DNA of 52,536 nt from Chloroflexota bacterium (GCA_026389845.1 JAPLHB010000106.1:1-52536), one strand, 5' to 3'. Shown: positions 41,656 to 50,718, counted from the first letter of the stretch. Numbers and translations: made by a program. The notes: generated from the sequence alone by a model not told the origin.

Positions 41656-43410
41656 TCATCGTCGCGTCAGTCCCCAAAGGAACGCCAATCCGGCCGCGAC
41701 CAGCAAGGGGGTGCTCAACCCGCCTGGCCCTTCGACGGCGCGCAGGGCTACGCCAGCAATCAGCAGCCCCACCGTGAGGACGGCCCAGGTCAGCCGATCT
41801 ATCGACTGCTCGACCCGGTGGAGCATCTTGGCCGCGTCGGGAGCCAGCGACACCTGTGTGGTCAGGTCGCCGCGCTGCGTTTGCGTGATTAAGCGGTCGA
41901 GTTGCGAGGGCAGGCGGAGCACCAGGCCCACCAGGGCGCCGATCTCGTCCAGCCAGCCGCGGACGCCGTGAGTCAACTGATCGGCGGCCAGCCGCTCGGC
42001 GAAGGGCAGGGTGGCGGTCCAGGGATCGAACTCTGGGTCGAGCGCGGTCGCGATGCCGGAGAGGATCGCCACGGCCCGCATGGCAAAGAGCAGGTCGGTG
42101 GGGAATTGAAACGGCAGCTCGTAGACGAGATCGCGATACTCGGCCATGAGCATCCGCGCTTGTTCCATTGCTACGTCGCTGAGCTGCCCCATCTTGATGC
42201 CGCCGAGCCGCTGGAACAACACCTCGTGCACCTCTTCTAAGCGCCTGCGGTCGGCGCCGGGCAGCAGCAGCCCCGAATCGGCATAGGCCTGGACGATGCG
42301 GCGCGCGTCGCGCGTGCCCAGGCCGATGACGTAGTCGCGCAGGCTGGCGCGCAGCCGCTCCGGGATCACCGCCACCATGCCGAAGTCCACGAAGATCAGC
42401 AGGAACGGCGTGGCCGCGCCGGCCGGATCGCGATCAAGCGGATGGATGAACAGGTTGCCAGGATGCGGGTCGGCGTGGACGAAGTTGTGGATGAAGATTT
42501 GTTCGAGATAGGTGTCGTAGAGGACGCGGGCCACCTCGGAGCGGTTGATGCCCGCCGCATCAATCGCCGCCACATCGGTGATCTTGAGGCTGGCGACGTT
42601 TTCCAGGGTCAGCACGCGGCGGGTGGTGTAGTCCCAGTAGACAGCGGCGATATAGATGTGCGGGTCAGCGGCGAAATCGGCGGCGAACCGCTCGGCGTTG
42701 CGCCCCTCGGCGATGAAGTCGAGCTCGGCGCGGGTGGTCATTGCGAACTCGCGGTAGAGGCGGTCGAGATCTACCCGTCGGGAGATGGTGCGGTAGAGTT
42801 TGAGCCAGTTGGCCGCGACCTGGATGGCGGCCAGATCGGTCTCAACCAAGGCTTCGATGCGCGGCCGTTGCACCTTGACGACGACTTCTTCCCCGTTCTG
42901 TAATCTCGCCGCGTGTACCTGCGCCAGCGACGCGGCGGCCGCGGGTTGGGGCGAGAGCCACGCGAAGACCTGCTTGGCCGGCCGGCCGAACTCCGCGGCG
43001 ATCACGGCCTGCACGTCGGCCAGCGTTTCCGCGGGCACTTCATCTTGCAAGCCCGCCAGCTCGATCGTGACCTCCGGCGGCAGCAGGTCCACGCGGATGC
43101 TGAGGAACTGCCCCAGCTTGATGAGCACACCGCCGTAGCGCACCGCCAGGCTGCGGAAACGACGGGCGATGCCCCGCCAGCGGGCCAGCCTGTTGCGCCG
43201 GGCGACGCCGCCGGCGATGGGGATCCGTTGGAAGATCAGATCCCACCAGATGATCGAGAGGAAGACGCCCGCGAAGAAGCGTACCAGGCGCAGATAGCGC
43301 GCCCGATCCACCGCTGCGGGCGCAGTCGGCGCGGCGAGGCCGGAGGGCGGCGGGGGCGGGCCGTTTGTTCGCCGCTGCCGGCGGGAAAAGCGCGGGATGT
43401 TGTCAGTCAT
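41656..43410 (-). CDS. ABC1/UbiB-family atypical kinase (AarF-like)
   Basis: A 584-residue membrane-associated kinase-like protein. KLGQFLSIRVDLLP is the KxGQ motif, AAAASLAQVHAARL the Ala-rich loop, VVVKVQRP the Lys of strand beta3, FVHADPHPGNLF the catalytic loop and IFVDFGMV the DFG-like motif. Two hydrophobic segments close the protein (LTWAVLTVGLLIAGVALRAV, LSTPLLVAAGLAFLWGL). Members support quinone synthesis or lipid homeostasis; the exact role here is open. It begins two bases after the PIG-L gene and precedes hypA, so it may share that transcript. Confidence 0.93.
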   Translation of the reverse strand: MTDNIPRFSRRQRRTNGPPPPPSGLAAPTAPAAVDRARYLRLVRFFAGVFLSIIWWDLIFQRIPIAGGVARRNRLARWRGIARRFRSLAVRYGGVLIKLGQFLSIRVDLLPPEVTIELAGLQDEVPAETLADVQAVIAAEFGRPAKQVFAWLSPQPAAAASLAQVHAARLQNGEEVVVKVQRPRIEALVETDLAAIQVAANWLKLYRTISRRVDLDRLYREFAMTTRAELDFIAEGRNAERFAADFAADPHIYIAAVYWDYTTRRVLTLENVASLKITDVAAIDAAGINRSEVARVLYDTYLEQIFIHNFVHADPHPGNLFIHPLDRDPAGAATPFLLIFVDFGMVAVIPERLRASLRDYVIGLGTRDARRIVQAYADSGLLLPGADRRRLEEVHEVLFQRLGGIKMGQLSDVAMEQARMLMAEYRDLVYELPFQFPTDLLFAMRAVAILSGIATALDPEFDPWTATLPFAERLAADQLTHGVRGWLDEIGALVGLVLRLPSQLDRLITQTQRGDLTTQVSLAPDAAKMLHRVEQSIDRLTWAVLTVGLLIAGVALRAVEGPGGLSTPLLVAAGLAFLWGLTRR

Positions 43411-43412
43411 CT

Positions 43413-44108
43413 TTAGAACTGGAACCGCTTGAATTCCTCGGCTGCGGCGTAGCCGGGCTTTTGGCCCACGTCGCGAGCGCGCTGGCGGATGCGCTCGACC
43501 AGCTTCTCCGTGTCCGCGCCGACCTGGCTGGCATGACGCAACAGCGCGGCGATGCGCGTGTCCAGGCAGCAGGTGATGTCCTCCCAGTAGTCGGCGTTAT
43601 CGGTCCAGAAGAGGTAAACCTCCCTAACCCGCCAGGGGTCAACGCCATCTACCAACTGCTCCGGAAAGATGAACCACTCGCGCGCGGCGTAGATGGCATC
43701 GAGCGCGGCCTGGCCCGCGGCGCGATGGTCCGGGTGGAACTGGTAGTGTCGCCACGGGTCAATGGTGACGACCACGTGTGGCCGGTGGCGGCGGATGACA
43801 CTTGCCAGCTCGCGGCGAAGCTCTAGCGTGTTCTCCAGAATGCCGTCGGGGTGGCGGAGGAAGATGACCTCGCTCACGCCCAACTCCGCGGCTGCGGCCC
43901 GCTGCTCGATCTCTCGCATGGCGGCCAGCCGGCCGGGGTGCAACTCGGGATCGTGGCTGCCCTTGTCGCCGCTGGTCAGCAGGACGTAGGTGACGTTTCT
44001 GCCAGCCTGCGCCCATTTGAGTACCGTGCCCGCACAGCCGAACTCGGGATCGTCGGGATGCGCGGCGATAACCATGATGTGATCTGATGTCTCCGGTGTT
44101 TCGGGCAT
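43413..44108 (-). CDS. PIG-L/LmbE-family deacetylase
   Basis: A 231-residue zinc-dependent N-acetylglucosamine-type deacetylase. Zinc and catalytic motif VIAAHPDDPEFGCAGT, second site HPDHRAAG, and VLLTSGDKGSHDPELHPGRL typical of the family. The substrate could be a GlcNAc-containing thiol precursor or lipid; not decided by sequence. The start at 44108 (MPETPETSDHIM) gives normal length, and a longer frame upstream does not resemble the family. Promoter at 44151-44179. Confidence 0.9.
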   Translation of the reverse strand: MPETPETSDHIMVIAAHPDDPEFGCAGTVLKWAQAGRNVTYVLLTSGDKGSHDPELHPGRLAAMREIEQRAAAAELGVSEVIFLRHPDGILENTLELRRELASVIRRHRPHVVVTIDPWRHYQFHPDHRAAGQAALDAIYAAREWFIFPEQLVDGVDPWRVREVYLFWTDNADYWEDITCCLDTRIAALLRHASQVGADTEKLVERIRQRARDVGQKPGYAAAEEFKRFQF

Positions 44109-44150
44109 GATGCCAGGGGCCTTTCTGAGTTCAGAATGCAGCGCGGCGTG

Positions 44151-44179
44151 ATGGTACTGCGAATGCGCCAGCCTGTCAA
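44151..44179 (-). promoter_or_regulatory. Promoter of the PIG-L / UbiB / hyp gene cluster
   Basis: Minus-strand TTGACA (44179-44174), 17-base spacer and TACCAT (44156-44151), about 45 bases before the PIG-L start. The gap 44109-44422 also carries the divergent promoter below and holds no gene. Confidence 0.6.
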
Positions 44180-44248
44180 GCTGCGTAGAGGGAGGAAGCG
44201 GCGTGGTTTTCAACGTAGCCAACCTGTTGCAATGCACTTGTGCCAGAT

Positions 44249-44277
44249 TTGCATATTCTCCGATACAGTGGTACAGT
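44249..44277 (+). promoter_or_regulatory. Possible promoter of the zinc-ribbon gene
   Basis: TTGCAT (44249-44254), 17 bases, TACAGT (44272-44277). It leaves a leader of about 140 bases ahead of the gene at 44423. Confidence 0.35.
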
Positions 44278-44422
44278 ATGATCGTTGTATAACTGTCCGT
44301 GGCTAGCTGGAACCGGGTGGGACCTCTCGACTGCTCCCTTTGGGCGGATGCCCCCTGACCTGCCTCGCGCGAACGGATCGTCCCAATCAACCATTTTCAT
44401 CTCAGAACAGGAGTGATTTCCC

Positions 44423-44872
44423 ATGCAAGACAAGACTCTGGTTTGCGTGGACTGCGGCAGCGAGTTCGTCTTCACCGCCGGCGAGCAGGATTTCTATGCC
44501 CAGAAGGGGTTCACCAACGCCCCGACCCGATGCCCTAACTGTCGTGCGACCCGCAAGGCCCAGCGCAGTAGCGGCGAATTCAGCGACCGCGGCGATCGGC
44601 AGATGTACCCGGCCGTGTGCGCCCAGTGTGGCAAGGCAACCGAAGTACCCTTCCAGCCGCGCGGCGACCGGCCCGTCTACTGCTCCGACTGCTTCAAGAC
44701 GCAGCGGCCGGCGAGCAGCGGCGGCTTCGGCGGCGGCAGCCGCTCTAGCGGCGGCGGTTATGGCGGCGGCAGCCGCTCTAGCGGCGGCGGTTATGGCGGC
44801 GGCGGTGGCGGCGGTAGCCGTTCCGGCGGCGGGCGCGATCGCGACCGTGGTCGCGGCCGCAACGACTGGTAG
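44423..44872 (+). CDS. Zinc-ribbon protein with Gly/Arg/Ser-rich tail
   Basis: A 149-residue protein. Residues 1-50 form the CxxC...CxxC probable zinc-binding domain (VCVDCGSEFVFTAGEQDFYAQKG, then PTRCPNCRATRKA). A second ribbon follows (AVCAQCGKATEVPFQPRGDRPVYCSDCF). Residues 95-149 are Gly/Ser/Arg repeats (SRSSGGGYGG twice, then DRDRGRGRNDW), like RNA-binding RGG tails. AGGAG precedes the start and a perfect intrinsic terminator follows, so it is a single-gene unit, probably well expressed. RNA binding is inferred. Confidence 0.88.
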   Translation: MQDKTLVCVDCGSEFVFTAGEQDFYAQKGFTNAPTRCPNCRATRKAQRSSGEFSDRGDRQMYPAVCAQCGKATEVPFQPRGDRPVYCSDCFKTQRPASSGGFGGGSRSSGGGYGGGSRSSGGGYGGGGGGGSRSGGGRDRDRGRGRNDW

Positions 44873-44896
44873 AAAAACCAGCCTCATGACGTAACG

Positions 44897-44928
44897 AAAG
44901 GGAGGGCGATATGCGCCCTCCCTTTTTC
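44897..44928 (+). terminator. Intrinsic terminator of the zinc-ribbon gene
   Basis: AAAGGGAGGGCG and CGCCCTCCCTTT pair perfectly (12 bp, loop ATATG), followed by TT. It also lies just past the end of the convergent gene at 44949, but the T-run orientation serves the plus strand. Confidence 0.85.
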
Positions 44929-44948
44929 GCGTCCTTGTCAGATTTGGT

Positions 44949-46751
44949 TCACTCCAGATCCTTCACCTGGATTTCGTATTCGTCCTTCAGCCCCTCGATC
45001 ACGCCCGCCACCTGATCCTCATACCGTCTGGCGTAGGTGATCGTGCGCTGGGCCTTGTCTACTTCCACCGAGCAGCGCGCCTCGACCAACGCCTTGCGGA
45101 ACTTCTCCAGCAGATCATCGTAGCCGGTCGGAAAGTGCAGCGTCATGCGCGTCTCACGCCGCAACTCGGCCCAACGTTTGGGCGGCGGCGGAGGGGCGGC
45201 AGCGACCGGGATTACGGTGCCGAAAACGGTGCGGGCGCCGGGCGGTAACGGCTTGAAGACGGCTGGCTCGTGCTTGATCCACAGCGGCGCCTGTTCGGCC
45301 GACTCCAGGCGGAGAAAAAGATCCTCCGGCGAGTGCACCAGCCCCAGGCCAGGCGCGATGCGCGCCACGACGAACGGCGCGACTGAAGGCAGATCGAGGT
45401 CGCCTTCGAAGAGCGCCACGCCTTCGATCAATGTAAAGATCTCCGATTGGGCCGTCCACTCCCGTAGCTCGCGCGCCACGTTCTGCGGCAGCTCACGTCC
45501 CGACATGCCCTGCAACAGGCCGATCACGTCCAGCCGCTCGTTCTTGGCGCGCTCTGCGGCCACCTTCTCGCGTCGCAGCTTGAGGATCGTGATGACATCT
45601 TCCTTGACTACGTCGGCCAGGGGGGTCAGGCGGGCCAAAACACTCGCGGGATACAACTCCGCCTCGACATAAATCTCCAGGTTGGGCTGCACCGTCACCT
45701 TCGCCGCGGGGACGTCGCCGCGGAGTACCTGCGCCAGGCGGCTGTTGATCCGGAACGCCCGCAGGCAGTTGATGGAGGGGTGCAGGTCTTTCTGCTCCGG
45801 CTCCGCGTAAGCCACATCCACGTAGCCCAGGGTCAACGGGATGTGCTCCAGGAACCGCTCGACGTAGCGCCCTTCGACCCGCTCGAAGCCGTCCGCCGCA
45901 TCGTCGGGGACGTCCTTGCCCGCGCCCCAACGATCCCCCATGCGTTCACGAAAATTGCCGTAACGCTGCGCCACCGGGTTACCCCATTTGTCAGGCTTGA
46001 GCTTCTGCGGGATCAGGAAATACGGATAGCGCGCCTTCAGATAGGCCACCAGATCGGCCGTGCTGAGCCAGACGCCGGCGGGGCAAGCGGCCAAGATGCC
46101 CAACAAGAACTCGCGAATCTCGGCAAAGTTCAGCGTCGGCATAACGCCGACGCCAGAGCCGGCCCAGTCGAAGGGTTCCAGCCGACCGGCCACGCCGGTG
46201 TGGTAGAACTCGTTGTGGGCGTACTCGTATTCGCCTCGCTTGTAGTCGTCCACCAGCACTTTCAACAGGCGGCGCTCTTGCTGGGCCAATGGCGCGGCCA
46301 GGCATTTCTCATAGGCATCCGCATGAAACGTGATGTAGTTGTCGGGAAACGATGGTTCCTGGCTGCTATAGCCAGCATAGACCCCCTTCGTTTCGTAGCT
46401 GACGAAACCGAGCTTGCGGGCCAAGTCATCAACGAGGTTGATCCACGTCGAGTAGCCATTGTCCCTAATCTCGTCCGCCGCGTCGGGATCGCTCATCAGC
46501 TTCGCCAGCCGGGCGGCATCGGCCTTGGGTAAGCCGTTGCCGCGCACCGAGCGCTTCACCTGTTTGCTCCGCACGTAATCCACGAAGACGTGCAGGTCGC
46601 GGCGGACGTTGTAGGGGCAGCGGACGACCGCCAGCCCGCTCACGTCGGTCGGCGGCAGCTCCAACGACTGCGGCGGCACGGGCCGTGGTGGAGGCGGCGG
46701 CTCCGGCGGCTGGTAAGGCCTGGGGCCTTTACTTTTTTGACTTGTCGCCAT
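44949..46751 (-). CDS. Second helicase-associated (Helicase_C_3-type) protein, 600 aa
   Basis: Starts MATSQKSKGPRPYQPPEPP with a proline-rich N-terminus, then a helical region. From about 350 it has the same block order as the 797-aa protein at 1815-4208: VTVQPNLEIYVEAELYP, SVLARLTPLADVVKED, LLQGMSGRELPQNVARELREWT, FVVARIAPGLGLVHSPEDLF. The C-terminal MTLHFPTGYDDLLEKFRKAL adds a short tail not seen in the other copy. No helicase motifs. It overlaps the 490-aa gene upstream by 23 bases, and no helicase gene adjoins the pair. Probably an alternative or redundant partner for the XPB-type helicase. Confidence 0.75.
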   Translation of the reverse strand: MATSQKSKGPRPYQPPEPPPPPRPVPPQSLELPPTDVSGLAVVRCPYNVRRDLHVFVDYVRSKQVKRSVRGNGLPKADAARLAKLMSDPDAADEIRDNGYSTWINLVDDLARKLGFVSYETKGVYAGYSSQEPSFPDNYITFHADAYEKCLAAPLAQQERRLLKVLVDDYKRGEYEYAHNEFYHTGVAGRLEPFDWAGSGVGVMPTLNFAEIREFLLGILAACPAGVWLSTADLVAYLKARYPYFLIPQKLKPDKWGNPVAQRYGNFRERMGDRWGAGKDVPDDAADGFERVEGRYVERFLEHIPLTLGYVDVAYAEPEQKDLHPSINCLRAFRINSRLAQVLRGDVPAAKVTVQPNLEIYVEAELYPASVLARLTPLADVVKEDVITILKLRREKVAAERAKNERLDVIGLLQGMSGRELPQNVARELREWTAQSEIFTLIEGVALFEGDLDLPSVAPFVVARIAPGLGLVHSPEDLFLRLESAEQAPLWIKHEPAVFKPLPPGARTVFGTVIPVAAAPPPPPKRWAELRRETRMTLHFPTGYDDLLEKFRKALVEARCSVEVDKAQRTITYARRYEDQVAGVIEGLKDEYEIQVKDLE

Positions 46752-48201
46752 GCTTCACCGTGCCCGGAACAGCGGGGGATGCTACCTTGACCACGTAACC
46801 GGCCTTGGTCACAGCCTTCTCGACCTCATTGCGCCAGGCGCATGGGAAGGCCACGTATTCGTCCGCGAGCACGATCAACCATTGGCGGTTGGGCAGCGCG
46901 CGTTCGACCTGCACCCGTAGGGCTGGATCAGTCACGCGGGCGACCAACAGGTTTTCATGGATGATCTGTTTCCCCCAGCGCGCCTCGACGGTCTCCCACG
47001 CCTGGCGGAAGGCTGGCGAGTGCTCGCGCAGCCAGATCAACAGCGGCTTGTTTCGCAGGGCCGGCAGGTTGTAGCCGAGCTTGACCAGGTTGGGGGTGGC
47101 CGTGAGAAACCGATCACTGACGCCGAGGGTCGCCATCCGTGCCATCAATTCGAGAGCATCGTAGGGAATCGTCTCGAGGTTGACCACGACCATCCCGTCC
47201 CCAACCACGTGCAGGTAGATCTTCGGGTCGCTGCCGCTTCCCTGGGTGGCTTGGTCATCCACCAGGTCGGCCAGCCGGTAATACGTCTTGCCGCCGTCCA
47301 TCTGCCGGGCCAAGCAGCCCCATAGCCAACCCGCCGCGCAGACCTCCCGGCCATCGGCGGTCTTGCCGCCGTTGCAGAAGATCTTCAACGCCGCGTCGAG
47401 CGCCTCCCCCGCGACCCACCACCCAGACGGCAGTTCGCCCAGGGCATAAGTCACGGCTGCGATCGGGGCAACGGGGGCGATGCCGTCGGCCGGCGCCGGG
47501 GTCGCGATCGCCGGAGGCTTGCCGGTCTCGGCCTCCCAACAGGTGCGCTGCCATTCCTGCAAGAGTCGCGCGCTGAACGGCTGCCTGCCCACCCGCAACT
47601 CGCCCTCCACCACGGCGACCTGGTAGCCGTCGGCCTGCTGGACGAAGGAGGTTGATCGTCGCCCGGTCACTTCCTGTAACTTCTCCCGCAGGACATCCTG
47701 ACGAGCTTCGCCTGGTCCCGACAAAGCGACTGTCCCTTTCGCCAGGGGCGGCAGGAAATGCTCGAACTCCTGCGGAAAACGGACGTGTATTCGCTCCAGT
47801 TTGGTTTTGGTGCGATACGGATCTTCGATCTCGGCGAAAACCAGCAGCCCCTTGCGCACCAGCGACGCCTGGGCCTTCTTGAAGGCGTCGCCGTAACGCT
47901 GGTTGAAGGTGCCGTAATAGGTGTGGGCGCCCTTGGTGCGCTCCGGCGAGTAGACGCGCTCGAAGACCGTGACGTCAGTCTCTTTGCCGGCGTGCTTGAA
48001 GAGGTGCAGCAGCGCGACCTCCTCCGGCGTCAGCGTCGCCATGGCCGCGGCCACGCCGATGTCGGAGAGGTAGAAGTTCTCGAAGATCGCGCGCGACGCG
48101 GCCTCCTGGGCCGAGAACCCGCGGCTCTTGGCAATAGCCCTCACGTCGGCGTCGCTTAACAACTCGCGACACATCTGCGTGAGCATCTGTGGTAGTTCCA
48201 T
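46729..48201 (-). CDS. Second XPB-accessory-like protein, 490 aa
   Basis: Paralogue of the 602-aa protein at 4211-6019. The closing 100 residues (WLREHSPAFRQAWETVEARW GKQIIHENLLVARV... ALPNRQWLIVLADEYVAFPCAWRNEVEKAVTKAGYVVKV) align with the end of that protein. The N-terminus (LPQMLTQMCRELLSDADVRAIAKSRG) replaces the SAP-like part by another helical segment, and LTPEEVALLHLFKHAGKETD looks like a winged helix. It has its own promoter (48219-48248) and is coupled to the Helicase_C_3 gene downstream. Function unknown; the conserved pairing suggests that the two proteins form a complex. Confidence 0.65.
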   Translation of the reverse strand: MELPQMLTQMCRELLSDADVRAIAKSRGFSAQEAASRAIFENFYLSDIGVAAAMATLTPEEVALLHLFKHAGKETDVTVFERVYSPERTKGAHTYYGTFNQRYGDAFKKAQASLVRKGLLVFAEIEDPYRTKTKLERIHVRFPQEFEHFLPPLAKGTVALSGPGEARQDVLREKLQEVTGRRSTSFVQQADGYQVAVVEGELRVGRQPFSARLLQEWQRTCWEAETGKPPAIATPAPADGIAPVAPIAAVTYALGELPSGWWVAGEALDAALKIFCNGGKTADGREVCAAGWLWGCLARQMDGGKTYYRLADLVDDQATQGSGSDPKIYLHVVGDGMVVVNLETIPYDALELMARMATLGVSDRFLTATPNLVKLGYNLPALRNKPLLIWLREHSPAFRQAWETVEARWGKQIIHENLLVARVTDPALRVQVERALPNRQWLIVLADEYVAFPCAWRNEVEKAVTKAGYVVKVASPAVPGTVKHGDKSKK

Positions 48202-48218
48202 CGGTCCACCTCACGGTC

Positions 48219-48248
48219 ATTATAACCGTCTAACGCGACAAATGCCAA
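48219..48248 (-). promoter_or_regulatory. Promoter of the second XPB-accessory pair
   Basis: Minus-strand TTGGCA (48248-48243), 18-base spacer, TATAAT (48224-48219); the start codon follows 17 bases later at 48201. Confidence 0.65.
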
Positions 48249-48331
48249 CTTCTCTGCTCACTGCCCGATCCGCCTCGACTTTCCGTCGTCGCCGCCTTGT
48301 GCTATGATGGCCGCGACTGAGGAGGCGCCCC

Positions 48332-48697
48332 ATGGACTTCGCCCCTTTGCATTTCATTGACGAGCCGATCGCGGTCGAATTCGAGCGGCCGCTCGTTTTT
48401 GAGAAGAATCCCGTCTGTCCCGCGCGTTTTCGCTGGCGAGGGACGCTTTACGGGGTCGTGAAGATGTTGGCCGAGTGGCACAACTACCATCGCCGCGGCC
48501 ACGTGGCCCTCAACATGCGCCCCGAACACCTGGTGACCGCCTCGGAACGCGGCTCGTGGGGCGTCGGCCGCGCCTATTTTCGGGTGCGCGCCGACACGGG
48601 CCAGGTTTTCGATCTCTACTACGACCGCGCGCCCGGTGGAGCCGGCGGCCGAAAGGGAAGCTGGTTTTTGTATCGGGAAATGATGGACGGCGGATGA
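48332..48697 (+). CDS. DUF6504-like small protein
   Basis: A 121-residue protein: FIDEPIAVEFERPLVFEKNPVCPARFRWRGTLYGVVKMLAEW, then RVRADTGQVFDLYYDRAPG and GSWFLYREM at the end. This matches the layout of small DUF6504-type proteins, whose function is not known to me. GAGGAG lies ten bases upstream. The final codons run into a GACGAAC-type heptamer repeat that fills the space to the next gene. Confidence 0.7.
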   Translation: MDFAPLHFIDEPIAVEFERPLVFEKNPVCPARFRWRGTLYGVVKMLAEWHNYHRRGHVALNMRPEHLVTASERGSWGVGRAYFRVRADTGQVFDLYYDRAPGGAGGRKGSWFLYREMMDGG

Positions 48698-48771
48698 CAG
48701 ACCGCGGACGGACGACGAACGACGGCGGACGAGCGACGAACGCTCGGCATCGGATGACGATGGTCGGCGGT
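48685..48771. repeat. GACGAAC/GACGGAC heptamer repeat, intergenic (family E)
   Basis: GGACGGACGACGAACGACGG and CGAGCGACGAACGCTCGG, then GATGGTCGGCGGTC. It follows the stop of the DUF6504-like gene. Confidence 0.75.
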
Positions 48772-48851
48772 CATTTCCCGATTTGTAACCCTTGTCCGGT
48801 TTCCACATCAAATGCGTTGAAAGTATACCATCAACAGACGGAGAGAGAGCC

Positions 48852-49061
48852 ATGCCCCTGTACGAATTCACCTGCCCGGGCTGCGGCCGATCGTTCGAGG
48901 AGTTGGTGCGCAGCGCCAACGACACTGCGGCAGTGAAGTGCCTCACCTGCGGCAGCCATAACGTCCGCCGCAAGATCTCGATGTTCGCGTCGAGAGCGAG
49001 TGGAGCCGGGCTGTCATTTAGCGCTGCGGGCGCGTCCTCATGTGCGCCGACCGGGGGTTGA
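48852..49061 (+). CDS. FmdB-type zinc-ribbon regulator-like protein
   Basis: A 69-residue protein starting MPLYEFTCPGCGRSFEELVR with the FmdB-type zinc ribbon completed by VKCLTCGSHNVRRKISMF. The rest is Ala/Gly/Ser rich and ends CAPTGG, common for this family. The start at 48852 has GAGAGAG upstream; an earlier in-frame ATG at 48792 lacks homology. Single-gene unit with a terminator at 49105. Role uncertain; named after regulators of formamidase genes, but most members are uncharacterised. Confidence 0.88.
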   Translation: MPLYEFTCPGCGRSFEELVRSANDTAAVKCLTCGSHNVRRKISMFASRASGAGLSFSAAGASSCAPTGG

Positions 49062-49104
49062 GGCATCCGCCGCTAAGTCGGCCGTGGGCCGTCCCATTTC
49101 CTCC

Positions 49105-49144
49105 AAAGCGTCTGGCCCTTGCGCAGAGCCAGGCGCTTTGTTTT
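49105..49144 (+). terminator. Intrinsic terminator after the FmdB-type gene
   Basis: AAAGCGTCTGGC and GCCAGGCGCTTT pair over 12 positions with one G-T, loop of 11 bases, followed by GTTTTC. Confidence 0.75.
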
Positions 49145-49308
49145 CTCCTCGCGCACGCCGGTATCTTGATCGAGCTGACCCGCGGCGTTTCTCCACCGCA
49201 TCAAGTTGTGCTATAGTAGCGGTGGCGTCACGCCGGCGCAGTTGGACTCCCTCTCATCTGCGTCTTTTCAGGGCATGTCTTCGTCTCAATACACGACAGG
49301 AGGCCTGA

Positions 49309-50718
49309 ATGTCCGCCACTTCCACTGTACCCACCCCCGTCCGTCTTTCCGTGAGTTACAAGCTCATCTGGGGCGTCGCCAGCCTCGGCACGTCGCTCAT
49401 CTCCGGCACGTTTGCCGCGCTGCTGCCGATCTTCTACCAGGACTACCTGGGGTTGAGCGCGCGCTGGATCGCGATTGCGTCGGTCATCTACGCGATCTGG
49501 AACGCGCTCAACGACCCGCTCTTCGGCTACATCACCGACAGCACGCGCTCGCGTTGGGGCCGGCGCATCCCCTACATGCGTTTCACGGCCCCCTTCCTCG
49601 CGTTCACCTTCATCCTGGTCTGGTTCGCGCCCCGCGGCGCCGGCGATCCCGTCCTCTTTGGGTGGATGCTGGGGTCCATGCTGCTCTACGACACCTGCTA
49701 CACCATCATCGGGCTGACCTATTCGGCGCTGCTGCCCGAAGTGACGGAGTCGGACGCGGAGCGCAACGGCCTGCAGATTTCGTCATCCCTGTTCGGGCTG
49801 TTCGGCTTCCTGTTGGGCTTCCTGATTCCCGATTTCTTCCGGCCCAAGGCAGGGATGACGCCCTCCTTCGCGCCGTTGCAAGGCGCGATGATCGTCGTCG
49901 CGCTCATCGCCGCGGGGCTGATCATCGCCACGACGCTGAAGGTCAAGGAGCGGCCCGAATTCTCCAGGGTTGACAAGCCGCTGCCATTGGGCCGGGCGCT
50001 CCGTTTCACCTTCACCAGCCGCGCGTTTCTGATCCTGGTGGCGCAGAACTTCATGTCTATCCTGATGAACTCGCTGGTGGTGGGCGGCCTCTTCTACCTG
50101 GCGGACTACGTGCTGAAGGTTAATACGATGATCCCGTTGATCTGCCTCTTCATCCCGCTGGTCATCGGCGTGCCTCTCACCAGCCGGCTGCGGGCGCGGT
50201 TCGGCGTAGCCGGCAGCCAGCAGCTCCTCCTGCTGATCGCGGGTGCGGCGCTGACATTGCTCGCGTTCGTCCCGAACGCGCTGATCCTGCCCTGCCTGGC
50301 GGTCGCCGGCTTCGGCCTGGCCGGGCCGCAGACCCTCACCAACGTTCTCTTTGCGCAGGTGGCCGACGAGGACGAAGTGCGTTCCGGCGTCCGCCTCGAG
50401 GGCGCGTTCTTCGGCGTCAACGCACTGCTCACCAAGCCCGCACAGTCGGTCGCGCTGGCGCTGATGCCCTTTATCCTGGAAGCGACGGGCTTCGTCACCC
50501 GCGAAGCGAACGCCGGGCAGATCTTCCTCAACCAACCGGCCAGCGCGCTCTTCGGCATCAAGGTCGCGATCGGACTGATCCCCGGCCTGGCGCTGCTCCT
50601 GGGCGCGGCGATCCTGCGCTTCTATCCGCTGCGCGGGGAATATCTGGCGCGGATGCAGGGGCAGGTGTTGGAGATGCACGCGGAGAAACATGCGCGGTTG
50701 GGGGCGGGGAGTCTGTGA
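49309..50718 (+). CDS. GPH-type sugar:cation symporter (MFS superfamily)
   Basis: A 469-residue transporter with about 12 membrane segments. The loop DPLFGYITDSTRSRWGRRIP YM between helices 2 and 3 is the family signature of glycoside-pentoside-hexuronide symporters. LPEVTESDAERNGLQISSSLFG and LFAQVADEDEVRSGVRLEGAFFGVNALLTKPAQS are also typical. Substrate unknown, probably a glycoside or related small molecule. The start follows AGGAGG. No glycosidase gene adjoins it. Confidence 0.9.
   Translation: MSATSTVPTPVRLSVSYKLIWGVASLGTSLISGTFAALLPIFYQDYLGLSARWIAIASVIYAIWNALNDPLFGYITDSTRSRWGRRIPYMRFTAPFLAFTFILVWFAPRGAGDPVLFGWMLGSMLLYDTCYTIIGLTYSALLPEVTESDAERNGLQISSSLFGLFGFLLGFLIPDFFRPKAGMTPSFAPLQGAMIVVALIAAGLIIATTLKVKERPEFSRVDKPLPLGRALRFTFTSRAFLILVAQNFMSILMNSLVVGGLFYLADYVLKVNTMIPLICLFIPLVIGVPLTSRLRARFGVAGSQQLLLLIAGAALTLLAFVPNALILPCLAVAGFGLAGPQTLTNVLFAQVADEDEVRSGVRLEGAFFGVNALLTKPAQSVALALMPFILEATGFVTREANAGQIFLNQPASALFGIKVAIGLIPGLALLLGAAILRFYPLRGEYLARMQGQVLEMHAEKHARLGAGSL

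Noticed and set aside
48852..49061. Longer FmdB-type protein starting at 48792
   Set aside because: The extra 20 residues lie before the invariant MPLYEF start and have no ribosome site.
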